Shown: positions 9,863 to 19,011, counted from the first letter of the stretch. The stretch: DNA of 64,000 nt from Acidobacteriota bacterium (GCA_021818105.1 JAKAFB010000002.1:1-64000); one strand, 5' to 3'. Program-made: numbers and translations. Notes: a model not told the origin generated them from the sequence alone.

Positions 9863-11122
9863 ATGCTCACGATGAAGATCAACGGCAATGCATATGACGT
9901 GGCGCTGGAGAACTTTGATGCGGCGGCGGACGCGCTACAACTGGACCAGAATACGCGGGAGGTCATCAAGTATCCGGAACGCGTTTTGATGGTGAGCATT
10001 CCGGTGCGCAGGGACGATGGGCGGATTCACCACCTGGAAGGCTTCCGCGTGCAACACAGTTCGGTGCGTGGACCGGCGAAGGGTGGTATCCGGTATCACC
10101 CTCGGGTGACGCTGGATGAGGTGAAGGCGCTGGCCACATGGATGACGTGGAAGTGCGCGGTTGTGAATATTCCCTTTGGCGGAGCGAAGGGCGGCGTGAC
10201 GTGCGACCCGAAGCACATGTCGCAGGGTGAGCTGGAACGGTTAACGCGACGCTACACAAGCGCGATTCTGCCGCTCATCGGGCCTGACCAGGATATTCCC
10301 GCGCCGGATGTGTATACAAATGCGCAGACGATGGCGTGGATTATGGATACCTACAGCACGACGAAGGGGTATCCGATTCCGGGTGTTGTGACAGGCAAGC
10401 CTATCTGCCTGGGTGGATCGTTGGGTCGAACAGAGGCGACGGGCAGGGGTGTTTTTTACACCATCCAAAGCGCATGCGAGCACCTGCACAGGAACGTGAA
10501 GGGATCGACTGTGGCCGTGCAGGGTTTTGGCAATGTGGGGTCCATTACAGCGCAGCTGCTGCACGAGGCAGGAGCAAAGGTGATTGCGGTGAGCGACTCG
10601 ACGGGATGCGTGTATAACCCGCATGGGCTGGATATTCCTGCATTGATTCATTTGAAGTCGCTGACGGGCAAGGTGGATGGATTTCCGGAGGCGGAGCCCA
10701 TTCAACATGAGGAACTGCTCGGAATGGAGTGCGACATTCTGGTGCCGGCGGCGCTCGAGAATGCGATTCACTCTGACAACGCCGCGACAGTCCGCGCCCG
10801 GATGATTGCGGAAGGAGCGAATGGGCCGATAACGCCGGCAGCAGACAGAGTCCTGGAGAGTATGGGCGTATTCCTGATCCCGGATATTCTGTGCAATGCG
10901 GGCGGGGTGACGGTTTCGTATTTTGAGTGGGTGCAGAACGAGCAGCATCTCTTCTGGGAGGCACAGGACATCTACGGCAGGTTGGAGCGGGTGATGAAGA
11001 CGGCATTCCGCGACGTGCTGAAACTGCATGGGGAACGAAACGTGCCGATGCGCCTTGCGGCGAATATGCTGGGCGTGGGACGCGTGGCTGAGGCGGTGCG
11101 CCTGAGGGGCATCTATCCGTAA
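9863..11122 (+). CDS. gdhA: Glutamate dehydrogenase (Glu/Leu/Phe/Val dehydrogenase family)
   Basis: Hexameric enzyme interconverting glutamate and 2-oxoglutarate plus ammonium with NAD(P). 419 residues. Substrate lysines are visible at 73 (GPAKGGIRYHP) and 97 (MTWKCAVVNIPFGGAKGG), and the catalytic Asp at 149 (PAPDVYTN). A Rossmann signature VAVQGFGNVGS follows in the C-terminal half. GGAGGG precedes the start; an in-frame ATG three codons on is an alternative. It lies 60 bp after ilvE and regenerates the amino-group acceptor for it, so the cluster can run amino acid breakdown with ammonium release. Leucine dehydrogenases share the family but are shorter. Confidence 0.95.
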   Translation: MLTMKINGNAYDVALENFDAAADALQLDQNTREVIKYPERVLMVSIPVRRDDGRIHHLEGFRVQHSSVRGPAKGGIRYHPRVTLDEVKALATWMTWKCAVVNIPFGGAKGGVTCDPKHMSQGELERLTRRYTSAILPLIGPDQDIPAPDVYTNAQTMAWIMDTYSTTKGYPIPGVVTGKPICLGGSLGRTEATGRGVFYTIQSACEHLHRNVKGSTVAVQGFGNVGSITAQLLHEAGAKVIAVSDSTGCVYNPHGLDIPALIHLKSLTGKVDGFPEAEPIQHEELLGMECDILVPAALENAIHSDNAATVRARMIAEGANGPITPAADRVLESMGVFLIPDILCNAGGVTVSYFEWVQNEQHLFWEAQDIYGRLERVMKTAFRDVLKLHGERNVPMRLAANMLGVGRVAEAVRLRGIYP

Positions 11123-11152
11123 ACGACGGGGTGCAAAGCGGAGGGATTGTAT

Positions 11153-11184
11153 GCGAGCTCGCGGAAATTCCGCGGGCTCGCTTG
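11153..11184. terminator. Bidirectional hairpin between convergent gdhA and ribA
   Basis: Thirteen-bp stem (11153-11165 with 11169-11181, one G-T pair) and a 3-nt loop. TTGCTTT follows on the plus strand. It lies between the converging 3' ends of gdhA and ribA, so it can serve both, though neither side has a long T-run. Confidence 0.65.
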
Positions 11185-11187
11185 CTT

Positions 11188-11856
11188 TCAGCGTGTGGTG
11201 CGGAGTTCGTCAACGCTCTCGAAGATGTGACCCATCTTCTGCTTCTTGGTGCGGAGATAGCGCTCGAATGTTTTCTGCGGCTCAACTTCGGCGGAGACGC
11301 GCTCTGTGACGTGGATGCCAGCGGACTCGAGCGCTGCGACTTTGTCTGGGTTGTTGGTGATGAGGCGGACGCTGTTGACGCCGAGGAGCTTGAGGACCTC
11401 GGCGGGCAGTTCGTAGGCGCGGCAGTCGGCGGCGAAGCCGAGTTCTTCGTTGGCTTCGACGGTGTCGAGGCCCTGATCCTGCAATTCGTAGGCTTTCAGC
11501 TTGGCCATTAGGCCGATGCCGCGGCCCTCCTGCTGCTCGTAAAGTAGAATGCCTGCGCCGTGCTGAGCGATGAGGCCGAGAGCGAGTTCGAGCTGGAGGC
11601 GGCAGTCGCAGCGGAGCGAGCCGAAGACGTCGCCTGTGAGGCACTGCGAGTGAATGCGGACGAGTGGCGCTTCAGCGTGGATGTCGCCAAGAACAAGGGC
11701 TACGAGGCCCTCGACTTTTTTGCGGGAGTCTTCGGCCTTTGCTGCGTCGCAGGGATGCGGCGCGGACATGGTTCCCTCAAAACCCAGAATGCGGAAATGT
11801 CCCCAGCGGGAAGGGAAGTCAGCGTCGGCAACTTTTCTTACGCGTTTGAATGCCAT
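11188..11856 (-). CDS. ribA: GTP cyclohydrolase II
   Basis: First enzyme of riboflavin synthesis, opening GTP to the diaminopyrimidine with loss of formate. 222 residues, a stand-alone RibA without the RibB domain. Zn ligands Cys72, Cys83 and Cys85 lie in RIHSQCLTGDVFGSLRCDC. EQQEGRGIGL (about 116-125), the GTP-binding/catalytic block, and RLITNNPDK follow. It is convergent with gdhA and divergent from the LytS-like kinase gene, with 85 bp between the two starts. No FMN riboswitch was recognised upstream. Confidence 0.95.
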   Translation of the reverse strand: MAFKRVRKVADADFPSRWGHFRILGFEGTMSAPHPCDAAKAEDSRKKVEGLVALVLGDIHAEAPLVRIHSQCLTGDVFGSLRCDCRLQLELALGLIAQHGAGILLYEQQEGRGIGLMAKLKAYELQDQGLDTVEANEELGFAADCRAYELPAEVLKLLGVNSVRLITNNPDKVAALESAGIHVTERVSAEVEPQKTFERYLRTKKQKMGHIFESVDELRTTR

Positions 11857-11941
11857 GACATTATTTTACGGGGTGCGGCGGCCTGCCCGGCGGGCAGCGC
11901 CTACTTTCCGCGGGAGCGGCCGGGCGCGATACATTGAATGC

Positions 11942-13258
11942 GTGGTCGATAACAAGCTGATCCTGATTACGCTGTTGGTGAAGCTGGGAGTGGCTGCGGC
12001 GGTGGCCAGCGCCTTGGCGAGGTCGCGCACGTTCCAAAGGCTGCTGTTTGCCGAGCAGAGACGGCCGGGGCAGACGGTGGCGCTGTTGGCGTTTTTTCTG
12101 GTTCCGCTGACGCTTGGCGTATGGATGCGGACCACGGTGCCGAACTTTCTGGCGGCGGATATCTCCTTTGAGACGGTGATCTTGCTGGGGTTGCTGCTAG
12201 GCCCGGCGTGGGCGATGGTGGCTGGAGCAGTCCTGGCAGGGCCGGCCGTTTTCCATCACGAGTACCTGACTCTGCCGTTCAATCTGGCGCTGGGGCTGGG
12301 CGCGGGCGTGTTGGGGCGGTTTGTGGAAACGGAAGAAATATGGTCGTTTACGCCGTTCATCGACTTGAGCCTATACCGCTGGGTACGGCGTAACCTGCGG
12401 AAGCCGAAATTTGACCGGCAGATTTTGCTGCTGTTTCTGATTGCGGCGATGGAGATTTGCCGTGAATGGGTGGCCAGGAATTTGCCACATAAGACGGGGC
12501 CACGGCGGTTGTTTGCGCTGACCACGGATGCGTGGGGCCTGCAGGTGCTGGTGTGGCTGTGCGCGCCGATGGTCGTGGGCATCGCGCTGAAGGTGTGGAA
12601 TGCGCTGCGGATTGAAATCAAGCTGGAGGAGCAGAAACGGCTGCTGTTGGAGGCGCGGCTGGATGCGTTGCAGCGGCAGATCAATCCGCACTTCCTGTTC
12701 AATACACTGAACTCGATTGCCTCGCTGGTGCGGATGAAGCCTGAGCTGGCTCGGGAGATGACGGTGAAGCTGGCCAATATTCTGCGTGCGCTGTTGAAGG
12801 ATCATGACACCTTTGTGCCGCTGAAGGAGGAGTTGAGCTTTACTGATGATTACCTGGACATTGAAGTGGTACGATTCGGCGCGGACAAGCTGCGCGTGCA
12901 GAAGGAGATTGATCCGCAGACGCTGGGCGTGCTGGTGCCGAGCATCCTGCTGCAGCCGCTGATAGAGAACAGCATCAAGCACGGACTGGAGCCGCGCATT
13001 CACGGGGGGACGGTGACGCTGCGCAGCCGCATGAATGGAGACCGTGTGTGCATTGAAGTGGCCGATGATGGAGTGGGAATGGGTAACCGGCCGGAGAATG
13101 CTCTGCGGCGCGATGGCGCGGGCATCGGCATGAAGAACGTGCAGGAGCGGCTGGAGGTGCTGTACGGAGACCAGGCGCACTTTAAGGTGGTGAGCAGCCC
13201 GGGGCGCGGGACGCTGGTGTCGATTGAGATTCCGGCGGAAGTACCGGCTGCACGATAG
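11942..13258 (+). CDS. LytS/YehU-family membrane sensor histidine kinase
   Basis: 438 residues from a GTG start at 11942. The coding frame extends upstream, but that part overlaps ribA and lacks similarity. The N-terminal ~200 residues contain several hydrophobic segments, a multi-helix sensor like the 5TM region of LytS. The kinase part has the His_kinase box RQINPHFLFNTLNSI with phospho-acceptor His250, then SIKHGLEPRIHGG (N-box) and DDGVGMG/GIGMKNVQERL (G-boxes). Partners of such kinases are normally LytTR response regulators, and none is next to it. No clear ribosome-binding site was seen at the GTG, so the start is uncertain by some residues. Confidence 0.85.
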   Translation: MVDNKLILITLLVKLGVAAAVASALARSRTFQRLLFAEQRRPGQTVALLAFFLVPLTLGVWMRTTVPNFLAADISFETVILLGLLLGPAWAMVAGAVLAGPAVFHHEYLTLPFNLALGLGAGVLGRFVETEEIWSFTPFIDLSLYRWVRRNLRKPKFDRQILLLFLIAAMEICREWVARNLPHKTGPRRLFALTTDAWGLQVLVWLCAPMVVGIALKVWNALRIEIKLEEQKRLLLEARLDALQRQINPHFLFNTLNSIASLVRMKPELAREMTVKLANILRALLKDHDTFVPLKEELSFTDDYLDIEVVRFGADKLRVQKEIDPQTLGVLVPSILLQPLIENSIKHGLEPRIHGGTVTLRSRMNGDRVCIEVADDGVGMGNRPENALRRDGAGIGMKNVQERLEVLYGDQAHFKVVSSPGRGTLVSIEIPAEVPAAR

Positions 13259-13264
13259 TTGAGT

Positions 13265-14395
13265 TTATGGCTGGCTCTCCAGCGCGAGCGCGGCAAAGCC
13301 CGTGGAGGCATCGGTCATAAACTTGCCGACGTTAGTGTTGGGATCGCGATTCTGATTGAGCGATTGGGCAGGCCATGCGCCGGTCGTCGGGTCCTGGTGA
13401 GTCTTGAGCCATTGGATGCCGCGCCTGAGGTAGGCGTTTTGCGCGCTATTTGCTTCAAGAGCGAGGACGGCGATACCGGTGGCGTATCCGTCGGAAGCTG
13501 TGGGCTGAGGAGAATTCTCACTGCGCTGCCAAGGGCCGAGTTTGGACAGGCTCCAGCCGCCGTCGGCGTTTTGGTGGCCGTAAATTGCGTCGAGCAGTTG
13601 CTTGCGTTGCTGAGAGGAAAGCAGCCCCGGAAGATGCGCTGAGGCCCAGAGCACGATGACCTGGTTGAAGAGGGGCTGCTGCGTATAGTGCGTGGTGAGG
13701 TAAAGGCGAAGAGCGGAAAGGTGACCTACTGCATCAGCATGCCTGCTGTAGTCGTCGGGTGCGGTGGAGACAGCCTGCGCCAGCATGGCAGCGCCGAAGT
13801 ATTGCGCATTGGGCGTCTCCCAGGGCGCGAGGTCAAAGTTGAGCCACTTCCATGAGCCCAGATCTGGGCCGGATTTGAGCTGTAGAGCCCATGCATTGTT
13901 CAGCGCGGCGCGGGTGTCGGGGGAGAGGTGAAGCGTGTCATATCGGAGCAGGATGATGGCGTTGAGCACGGCCTCAGTCGCGCGCGCCTCTTCGGCCTTG
14001 CCTGTGCCGGCGTGTGCGTCACTGTAGAAGGGAGGGAGCTGGTTCCACAATGCGACCCGCTTGCGGATGCTGGTGAGGAGGGCTTCCTCCGGCGGGTTGA
14101 GATTGTATTCGTGGATATCTGTGCGCAGAGCAGGACGACCGTAGGCGTAAGCAAGTTGCGTGTGGCAGGAGATGCAGAAAGTGCCTTGTTCACGCTGGGC
14201 ATGATCCCATTTCTGCCATGTGAGCTCACGTTGGTCAAGGTATCGCGCAGCAGCTTCCGGGCTCCAGGATTGCGTGGCGTCATCCGACCGGGTGGCGGCT
14301 TGAACGGCGGGATGAGAAAGCCCGGCGAGCAAATCCGCAACGAGAGCGATGGCAAGGCAGACGATGCAATACAGGACGCGCCGGGATGGTGGCAT
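13265..14395 (-). CDS. Exported monohaem c-type protein with a squalene-cyclase-like toroid domain
   Basis: 376 residues. An N-terminal hydrophobic stretch (about 7-34, ending VQAAT) looks like a signal peptide. A haem c attachment motif CISCH is at 74-78, within GTFCISCHTQLAYAYGRPAL. The remainder has alpha/alpha repeats with Q-x-D/N-x-G-x-W motifs, such as GHQNADGGWSLSKLG and KTHQDPTTGAWPAQS, as in prenyltransferase/squalene-hopene cyclase toroids, but no DxDD cyclase motif. It therefore may be a periplasmic haem protein with a toroid scaffold, not a cyclase. A near-perfect AGGAGGT ribosome-binding site precedes the start. It converges on the LytS-like gene with 6 bp between the ends. Confidence 0.75.
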   Translation of the reverse strand: MPPSRRVLYCIVCLAIALVADLLAGLSHPAVQAATRSDDATQSWSPEAAARYLDQRELTWQKWDHAQREQGTFCISCHTQLAYAYGRPALRTDIHEYNLNPPEEALLTSIRKRVALWNQLPPFYSDAHAGTGKAEEARATEAVLNAIILLRYDTLHLSPDTRAALNNAWALQLKSGPDLGSWKWLNFDLAPWETPNAQYFGAAMLAQAVSTAPDDYSRHADAVGHLSALRLYLTTHYTQQPLFNQVIVLWASAHLPGLLSSQQRKQLLDAIYGHQNADGGWSLSKLGPWQRSENSPQPTASDGYATGIAVLALEANSAQNAYLRRGIQWLKTHQDPTTGAWPAQSLNQNRDPNTNVGKFMTDASTGFAALALESQP

Positions 14396-14613
14396 GGATC
14401 CTAAAAACCTCCTGGGAAGAGCGAGCCTGCGCCGCAGTGAAGTGGCGCTTTGAAAACAGCAATCTGCACAGCGGCATGACCGCCAGCACTGAATCCTGAT
14501 GTTGAGTGAGATTCGAGAGAGACAAGTGGGGTTGCGTGATGTTCCGATCTGGTCAACAAAGGAAGCACAGATGAGCCGCGCGGATGCACAGGGGTTCGCG
14601 TTATCCTCGCAGA

Positions 14614-15585
14614 ATGGTACGGTTCACAGTGCTGGCGTCTGGTTCCAAGGGCAACAGCACGGTTGTCTCTGGCGGGCGCACGCGTATTTTGGTGGACGCA
14701 GGGCTGAGCTGCCGGGAGCTATTCCGGCGGATGCGGTTGGCCGGCGAGGAGCCCGAGACGCTGGACGCGATTGTCATCACCCATGAACATCAGGATCATG
14801 TGAACGGGCTGGCTGTGACAGCGCGCAAGCTGGGGATTCCGGTGTATTTTACCGAGGCGACCCATCGCGCATGGATGAGATGGCTGACGCCTCGGCGGAA
14901 AATGACCTATGCGCAGTGGCTGGAGCAGTGCAGGCAGCAGGCAGTGGCGCGAGAAGCGGAGGCGGACGCGGGTGCGACTGAGGGCGAAGCAGACGACGCC
15001 GAGCTGGCTGTGGGGCAGGAAGTAACAGGGGCGGCAGTGCGGGAGATGGGCGCGGAGCCGGTGGCACTGAAGGATCCGACCTGGCTGCCTGCGGTGGAGT
15101 ATTTTGAGGCAGGCAAGGCATTCCAGGTCGGCGATATTGCCATCCAGACATTCACGATTCCGCACGATGCGGTGGACCCTGTGGGATTTGTGCTGGAGGC
15201 AGAGGGCGTGCGCATGGCACTGGCAACGGACCTGGGCTACATGCCACCCAACGTGAAGACCCAGCTGAAAGGGCTGGACTTGCTGCTGCTGGAGTCCAAC
15301 CATGATCTGGAGATGCTGCGGGACGGACCGTATCCTTGGTCAGTGAAGCAGAGAGTGCTATCGAGGGTAGGGCACCTCTCGAACGATGCGGCGGCAGCGT
15401 TCCTGGAAAACGAATATGACGGGCTGGCCGGATACATCATTCTTGGCCATCTGTCTGAAAGCAATAATCATCCTGAACTTGCGAGGGTGACAGCTGAGCG
15501 TGCTCTAAGCGCCCGAGCGAGCCTGCTGGCGAATCACCTATTGCTTGCAGAGCAACACATGCCGTTAGTTCCTGTTTGTTTTTAG
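14614..15585 (+). CDS. MBL-fold hydrolase of the YycJ/WalJ type
   Basis: 323 residues from the ATG at 14614, which opens MVRFTVLASGSKGNSTVVSG, a signature of the YycJ exonuclease-like group of metallo-beta-lactamase-fold proteins. The metal motif THEHQDH spans residues 56-62, and later metal-site residues occur in TIPHDAVDPVGF and ESNHDLEML. About 40 residues rich in Glu, Ala and Gly (roughly 110-150) interrupt the fold after MTYAQWLEQC, and look like a low-complexity insertion. Members are proposed to act in DNA or RNA processing. A start ten codons earlier is possible but would have no family match. Confidence 0.88.
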   Translation: MVRFTVLASGSKGNSTVVSGGRTRILVDAGLSCRELFRRMRLAGEEPETLDAIVITHEHQDHVNGLAVTARKLGIPVYFTEATHRAWMRWLTPRRKMTYAQWLEQCRQQAVAREAEADAGATEGEADDAELAVGQEVTGAAVREMGAEPVALKDPTWLPAVEYFEAGKAFQVGDIAIQTFTIPHDAVDPVGFVLEAEGVRMALATDLGYMPPNVKTQLKGLDLLLLESNHDLEMLRDGPYPWSVKQRVLSRVGHLSNDAAAAFLENEYDGLAGYIILGHLSESNNHPELARVTAERALSARASLLANHLLLAEQHMPLVPVCF

Positions 15586-15797
15586 GTAAATCAGGTTACA
15601 ATTGTTACTAGGTATTACTCAGTACCAGGTGGACCGCACGAAATGCGCTGGAGTAATGGCGCTTCGGTGAAGCTTTTTGGATTGTGAGGTTTGAACATCT
15701 GCTCAGGCGGATGTTGCATCCAAATGCGCGATTGGTCCATTGCGAGATGAGCCGCTTGCGCAAGGCGCCGAAGCGTATCCTTTGCAAAGTGGGTCAA

Positions 15798-16265
15798 ATG
15801 CTTATGACGAGAACACGATGTACGGATCAAGTGGTTGGCTCAATTCTGGCGAGCTGGCGCTATGACATTTCCGGTATCTCTCCCGAGATGCGCAGGGATT
15901 ATGAACATCATCTGGCCGAGTGTGCTCGGTGCAGCTCAAGGCAGAAGTTCCATCGCAGCCTCGATGTCACGCTTTTTATTCTGACTGCACTTTCTGTCTT
16001 CTTCTCACTGTTTGCGCTGGCGGTGATCCGGCATATCAAGCCGCTGGAGCACGTTGCGTTTAACGTGCTGGGGCTGGATATTTCTTCCATGTACGAGATG
16101 CTGGTGTCTGCCGCCATTGCGGGTGTGTGCTTCTCGGTCATCGCGTTTCTGCTGGTGTTGACGGCGACGCCTGCGCCGGCGTATCTGGGGGGCATCGCGG
16201 CTGAACGGGCCAAGATGCTCGAAGCAAGGCTGCCAGCAGCGATCAAGTCACTGCGCCCGCGGTAA
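15798..16265 (+). CDS. Small membrane protein with N-terminal Zn-finger-like motif
   Basis: 155 residues from the ATG at 15798; the frame is open to 15684, so the start is uncertain. The N-terminal part ends in HHLAECARCSS, an H-x3-C-x2-C arrangement like the anti-sigma Zn-finger. Two hydrophobic segments follow (about 57-75 and 100-122), then a short cytoplasmic-type tail. This resembles the layout of membrane-bound anti-sigma factors. However, there is no sigma factor gene adjacent, and the function is unknown. Confidence 0.6.
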   Translation: MLMTRTRCTDQVVGSILASWRYDISGISPEMRRDYEHHLAECARCSSRQKFHRSLDVTLFILTALSVFFSLFALAVIRHIKPLEHVAFNVLGLDISSMYEMLVSAAIAGVCFSVIAFLLVLTATPAPAYLGGIAAERAKMLEARLPAAIKSLRPR

Positions 16266-16292
16266 AGTCGAGCTTCGATGATGAAGCTCAAA

Positions 16293-16314
16293 GGGCCTCC
16301 CTTGCGGGAGGCCC
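16293..16314 (+). terminator. Hairpin after the Zn-finger membrane protein
   Basis: Perfect 9-bp stem GGGCCTCCC/GGGAGGCCC with a TTGC loop, 27 bp after the stop codon. No T-run follows, so it may terminate poorly or act as an mRNA 3'-end stabiliser. Confidence 0.5.
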
Positions 16315-16454
16315 TCGTGCATCTGGCGGAGAAGCTGCGATCTCCTAGCTGGCAGTGAACGCCTGGCTATTCCAACAAGAACTACCGGGTGAATCAGTAG
16401 GAATTCCTCGTGTAACTCAGTGGAGATTAGGGCCTGTTCACAAAGATGGGCTTG

Positions 16455-18749
16455 TCATCTATAGAAATGAAACCAGGTGCGCAGCATGTAATATTCGTTA
16501 ATTGGATGGTCATCTTGTAGTGCCGGAACCTGAGGGTCTTCGGCAATGAGTTTCTTCAACGATACTTCGTGTGAGAGGACAAATTCGAACTGTTGTTCGG
16601 GAGTTGCTTCCGGGCCCCATTCTACGAAATCACTTGCCGCCGCAGGAGGCATGCGCGCTGCCAGGACCGAGCTTGATGTGATCGGAATTGGCTGCGTGCT
16701 GGCAAGGAAGTGAAGCCCATACTCCCCTGACCCATCCCCCCCTGTCCTTCTATCGTACCCTCGGAAGGCCCGCACGTAAGGAAAAGACTGTATGAGTGCT
16801 TTGGTGATGGAAGCCGTGGTAGCCGTATCACCTTCAATCTGCGGGTACCAAATTTGCAGAATACCACCGGTTCGCAAATGCCGTTTAACGACGTCATAGA
16901 ATTCACGAGAGTAAAGCAAGCTGGAACCGGCCGCTTGCGGAGGCGGAGGCGGGTCTACGACGATGACATCGAATGTCTGAGATGAGCTGTCGAGGAAGCG
17001 CCGGCCATCATCGATCACAATTCGTGCCAATGGTGAACTCTCCAACAGCTGTGCATCGGCGTGGTAATAGCCAAAGAGTGCAGGAACACTCGGGATCAAA
17101 TCGACTGCCGTAGTAGGAATTCCCCATGACAGCATGGAGCGGAAGCTTGTCCCCATTCCAAAACAGATTACGAGGCCATTTTGTGGGCGTCTGGACATGA
17201 ATGCGAGCGGCATGTGGACCATATACTTGGTGATCGGAGTTAAATTTGTCATTCCGACCCCATTCACCAAGAGGTTTCTGTCAAATCCCTTTCCTGTTGC
17301 AATCACGGTGGCGGCGTAATCTCTTCTCACCATACGCTGCGCGAATAGAGATTCGAAGTCATGGCTGACACTGAACAGAAGGATTGCCGCGATGGTTGCG
17401 AGGGCAAACTTGATCTTTGGCTTAAAAGTAGACGCCTTTTGATCCGTTTTGGCTTGTTTTCGAAGCGCCGTCAGGGCGGCTATCCCAAATAAAGGAAGTG
17501 AGAGAACAAGGATTGCCCAGCGTTCACCTAGCGTGGGCAAGAGCCAGAAACCAGCCACGAGGGGACCGACAATGCAGCCAGCAATATTGACGGCATAGGC
17601 GGTTCCTGCTCGATCGGGATCGCCTGATGACCAGGAATCCACTAGCAAGGGCGTGAGAAAACCTGCCATAGCGCAGAAGAGCACGATGGCAGAGAGGCGC
17701 AATCCGCCACGGGGCGCAAAGCCTCCCAAGGACAGAAAGGGATCAGCGATGACAACCGGGATCACGGCGAAGAGGGTGAGCAGACTCCATGCTGAGGCAC
17801 TCTCGCTGGGCTGGTGCGAGTGGGCCCAAGAGCGGTAGTCCTGCGATCCCACAAAAGTGGCCAGCAGATACGCCGCAAGGACCTCCGCGAAGGCATAAAC
17901 AACATTGCCGAGGTAGGGAGTGAGCTGACGGATCCAGACGACCTCCATGCCCATGCTGACGAGTCCGGTCGTGAACAAGAGAAACAGAGCGGCCATCTTG
18001 GGAAGCCCGTAGAGCTTCATCTGTGTCGTAATTTGGGCGGCCGGCTTCTCGGTCGTAGGGGAAGAGACCACGCGGAAGCTCATGGCGAGGGCTAACAGCG
18101 CCAGCAATGCATTCAGGCAACCCGCGACGTAGAGCGTTCCCTGGAAGCCAAGCAGCTCAATCAAGATGAAGGCTGAGGCTAGAGTACCTACAAGTGCGCC
18201 AAGTAAGTTGGCGAGATACAAGTAGCTAAAAGATCGTTCGGAACCTTGCGCGGCAGTGAGTCGAATGGCCGCCATTAGCAGCGGGAATGTAGCTCCCATG
18301 CAGGCGCACCAGGGAATTAATGTGACGGCGACCGCGATGCCAGCTAAGACATAGTAGTGCCAGGATTGCCATGTTCCGAGACTTCCTGCATGCAACAACA
18401 ACTGGCGGCCTAGCTTGATCTGGTAGGGGACCGCAAGAGACGATATGCCAATCAGAAACTCTGCGGCGGAATAGCATTGCAGAGCACGCGGCCCGCCGGA
18501 TTTTAGATTTCCGTGGGCGAACTTGCCCGCACCCCATGAGCCCAGCCCAAGACCGGCCATGAACATTGAAATTACTATGGAAACGAGGGCTGTGGTTACG
18601 CCAAAGCTCGCCATTGCCAGTCGAACCCAGACCACCTCGTAAACCAATCCGCAGAATCCAGAGATCACAAAAAAAACAAAGTACCAGCCCAAATTTGTCC
18701 TTCTGTTCGCTTTCTCGCTATCTGTCTGTTCCATCTGCGTCAGTAGCAT
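16455..18749 (-). CDS. Multi-pass membrane protein fused to a spermidine-synthase-like domain
   Basis: 764 residues from the ATG at 18749, chosen because GGAG lies 7 nt upstream; the frame is open to 18842. About 14 hydrophobic segments fill residues 15-490, starting FVFFVISGFCGLVYEVVW, the motif typical of membrane-fused SpeE-like proteins. The C-terminal ~270 residues are a Rossmann methyltransferase-like aminopropyltransferase domain: VICFGMGTSFRSML, then DDGRRFL and VIVVDPPPPPQAAGSSLLYS. Whether it makes polyamines is unknown. Parts of the gene are visibly AT-rich (about 42% GC at 17221-17280) compared with neighbours, suggesting transfer. Confidence 0.8.
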   Translation of the reverse strand: MLLTQMEQTDSEKANRRTNLGWYFVFFVISGFCGLVYEVVWVRLAMASFGVTTALVSIVISMFMAGLGLGSWGAGKFAHGNLKSGGPRALQCYSAAEFLIGISSLAVPYQIKLGRQLLLHAGSLGTWQSWHYYVLAGIAVAVTLIPWCACMGATFPLLMAAIRLTAAQGSERSFSYLYLANLLGALVGTLASAFILIELLGFQGTLYVAGCLNALLALLALAMSFRVVSSPTTEKPAAQITTQMKLYGLPKMAALFLLFTTGLVSMGMEVVWIRQLTPYLGNVVYAFAEVLAAYLLATFVGSQDYRSWAHSHQPSESASAWSLLTLFAVIPVVIADPFLSLGGFAPRGGLRLSAIVLFCAMAGFLTPLLVDSWSSGDPDRAGTAYAVNIAGCIVGPLVAGFWLLPTLGERWAILVLSLPLFGIAALTALRKQAKTDQKASTFKPKIKFALATIAAILLFSVSHDFESLFAQRMVRRDYAATVIATGKGFDRNLLVNGVGMTNLTPITKYMVHMPLAFMSRRPQNGLVICFGMGTSFRSMLSWGIPTTAVDLIPSVPALFGYYHADAQLLESSPLARIVIDDGRRFLDSSSQTFDVIVVDPPPPPQAAGSSLLYSREFYDVVKRHLRTGGILQIWYPQIEGDTATTASITKALIQSFPYVRAFRGYDRRTGGDGSGEYGLHFLASTQPIPITSSSVLAARMPPAAASDFVEWGPEATPEQQFEFVLSHEVSLKKLIAEDPQVPALQDDHPINEYYMLRTWFHFYR

Positions 18750-18960
18750 GTGCATACTCCAACTCGATTTCTGGCAAAAACAGGCGGCTTGACTCTTCCA
18801 TTTGCTGCCGCTCCTCGAATCCCGGGCTTGTGGGAACTGCATCTAAAAACTTAAGGAACTAGGGGAAGCAGAAGACGTCTACTAGCATGTCATACTGACG
18901 CGCAGGTGGAAAATTAAATAGAAAATAGGGATAGAAGTAGCAAACCCAGAAGGATCCTGG

Positions 18961-18988
18961 AAGAAAAGCGAAGCCTTTTGGCTTCGCC
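18961..18988 (-). terminator. Rho-independent terminator after gpmI
   Basis: On the minus strand, stem GCGAAGCC/GGCTTCGC with an AAAA loop, followed by TTTTCTT. It starts about 24 bp after the gpmI stop codon. Confidence 0.88.
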
Positions 18989-19011
18989 TCCTTGCATCTC
19001 TCTCACTGGGC

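Noticed and set aside
11101-11942. FMN riboswitch controlling ribA
   Set aside because: Only 85 bp separate ribA from the divergent kinase start, and no conserved RFN-type helices were recognised.
13265-14395. Functional squalene-hopene cyclase
   Set aside because: Too short (376 against ~650 residues), no DxDD motif, and it carries an export signal and a haem c site.
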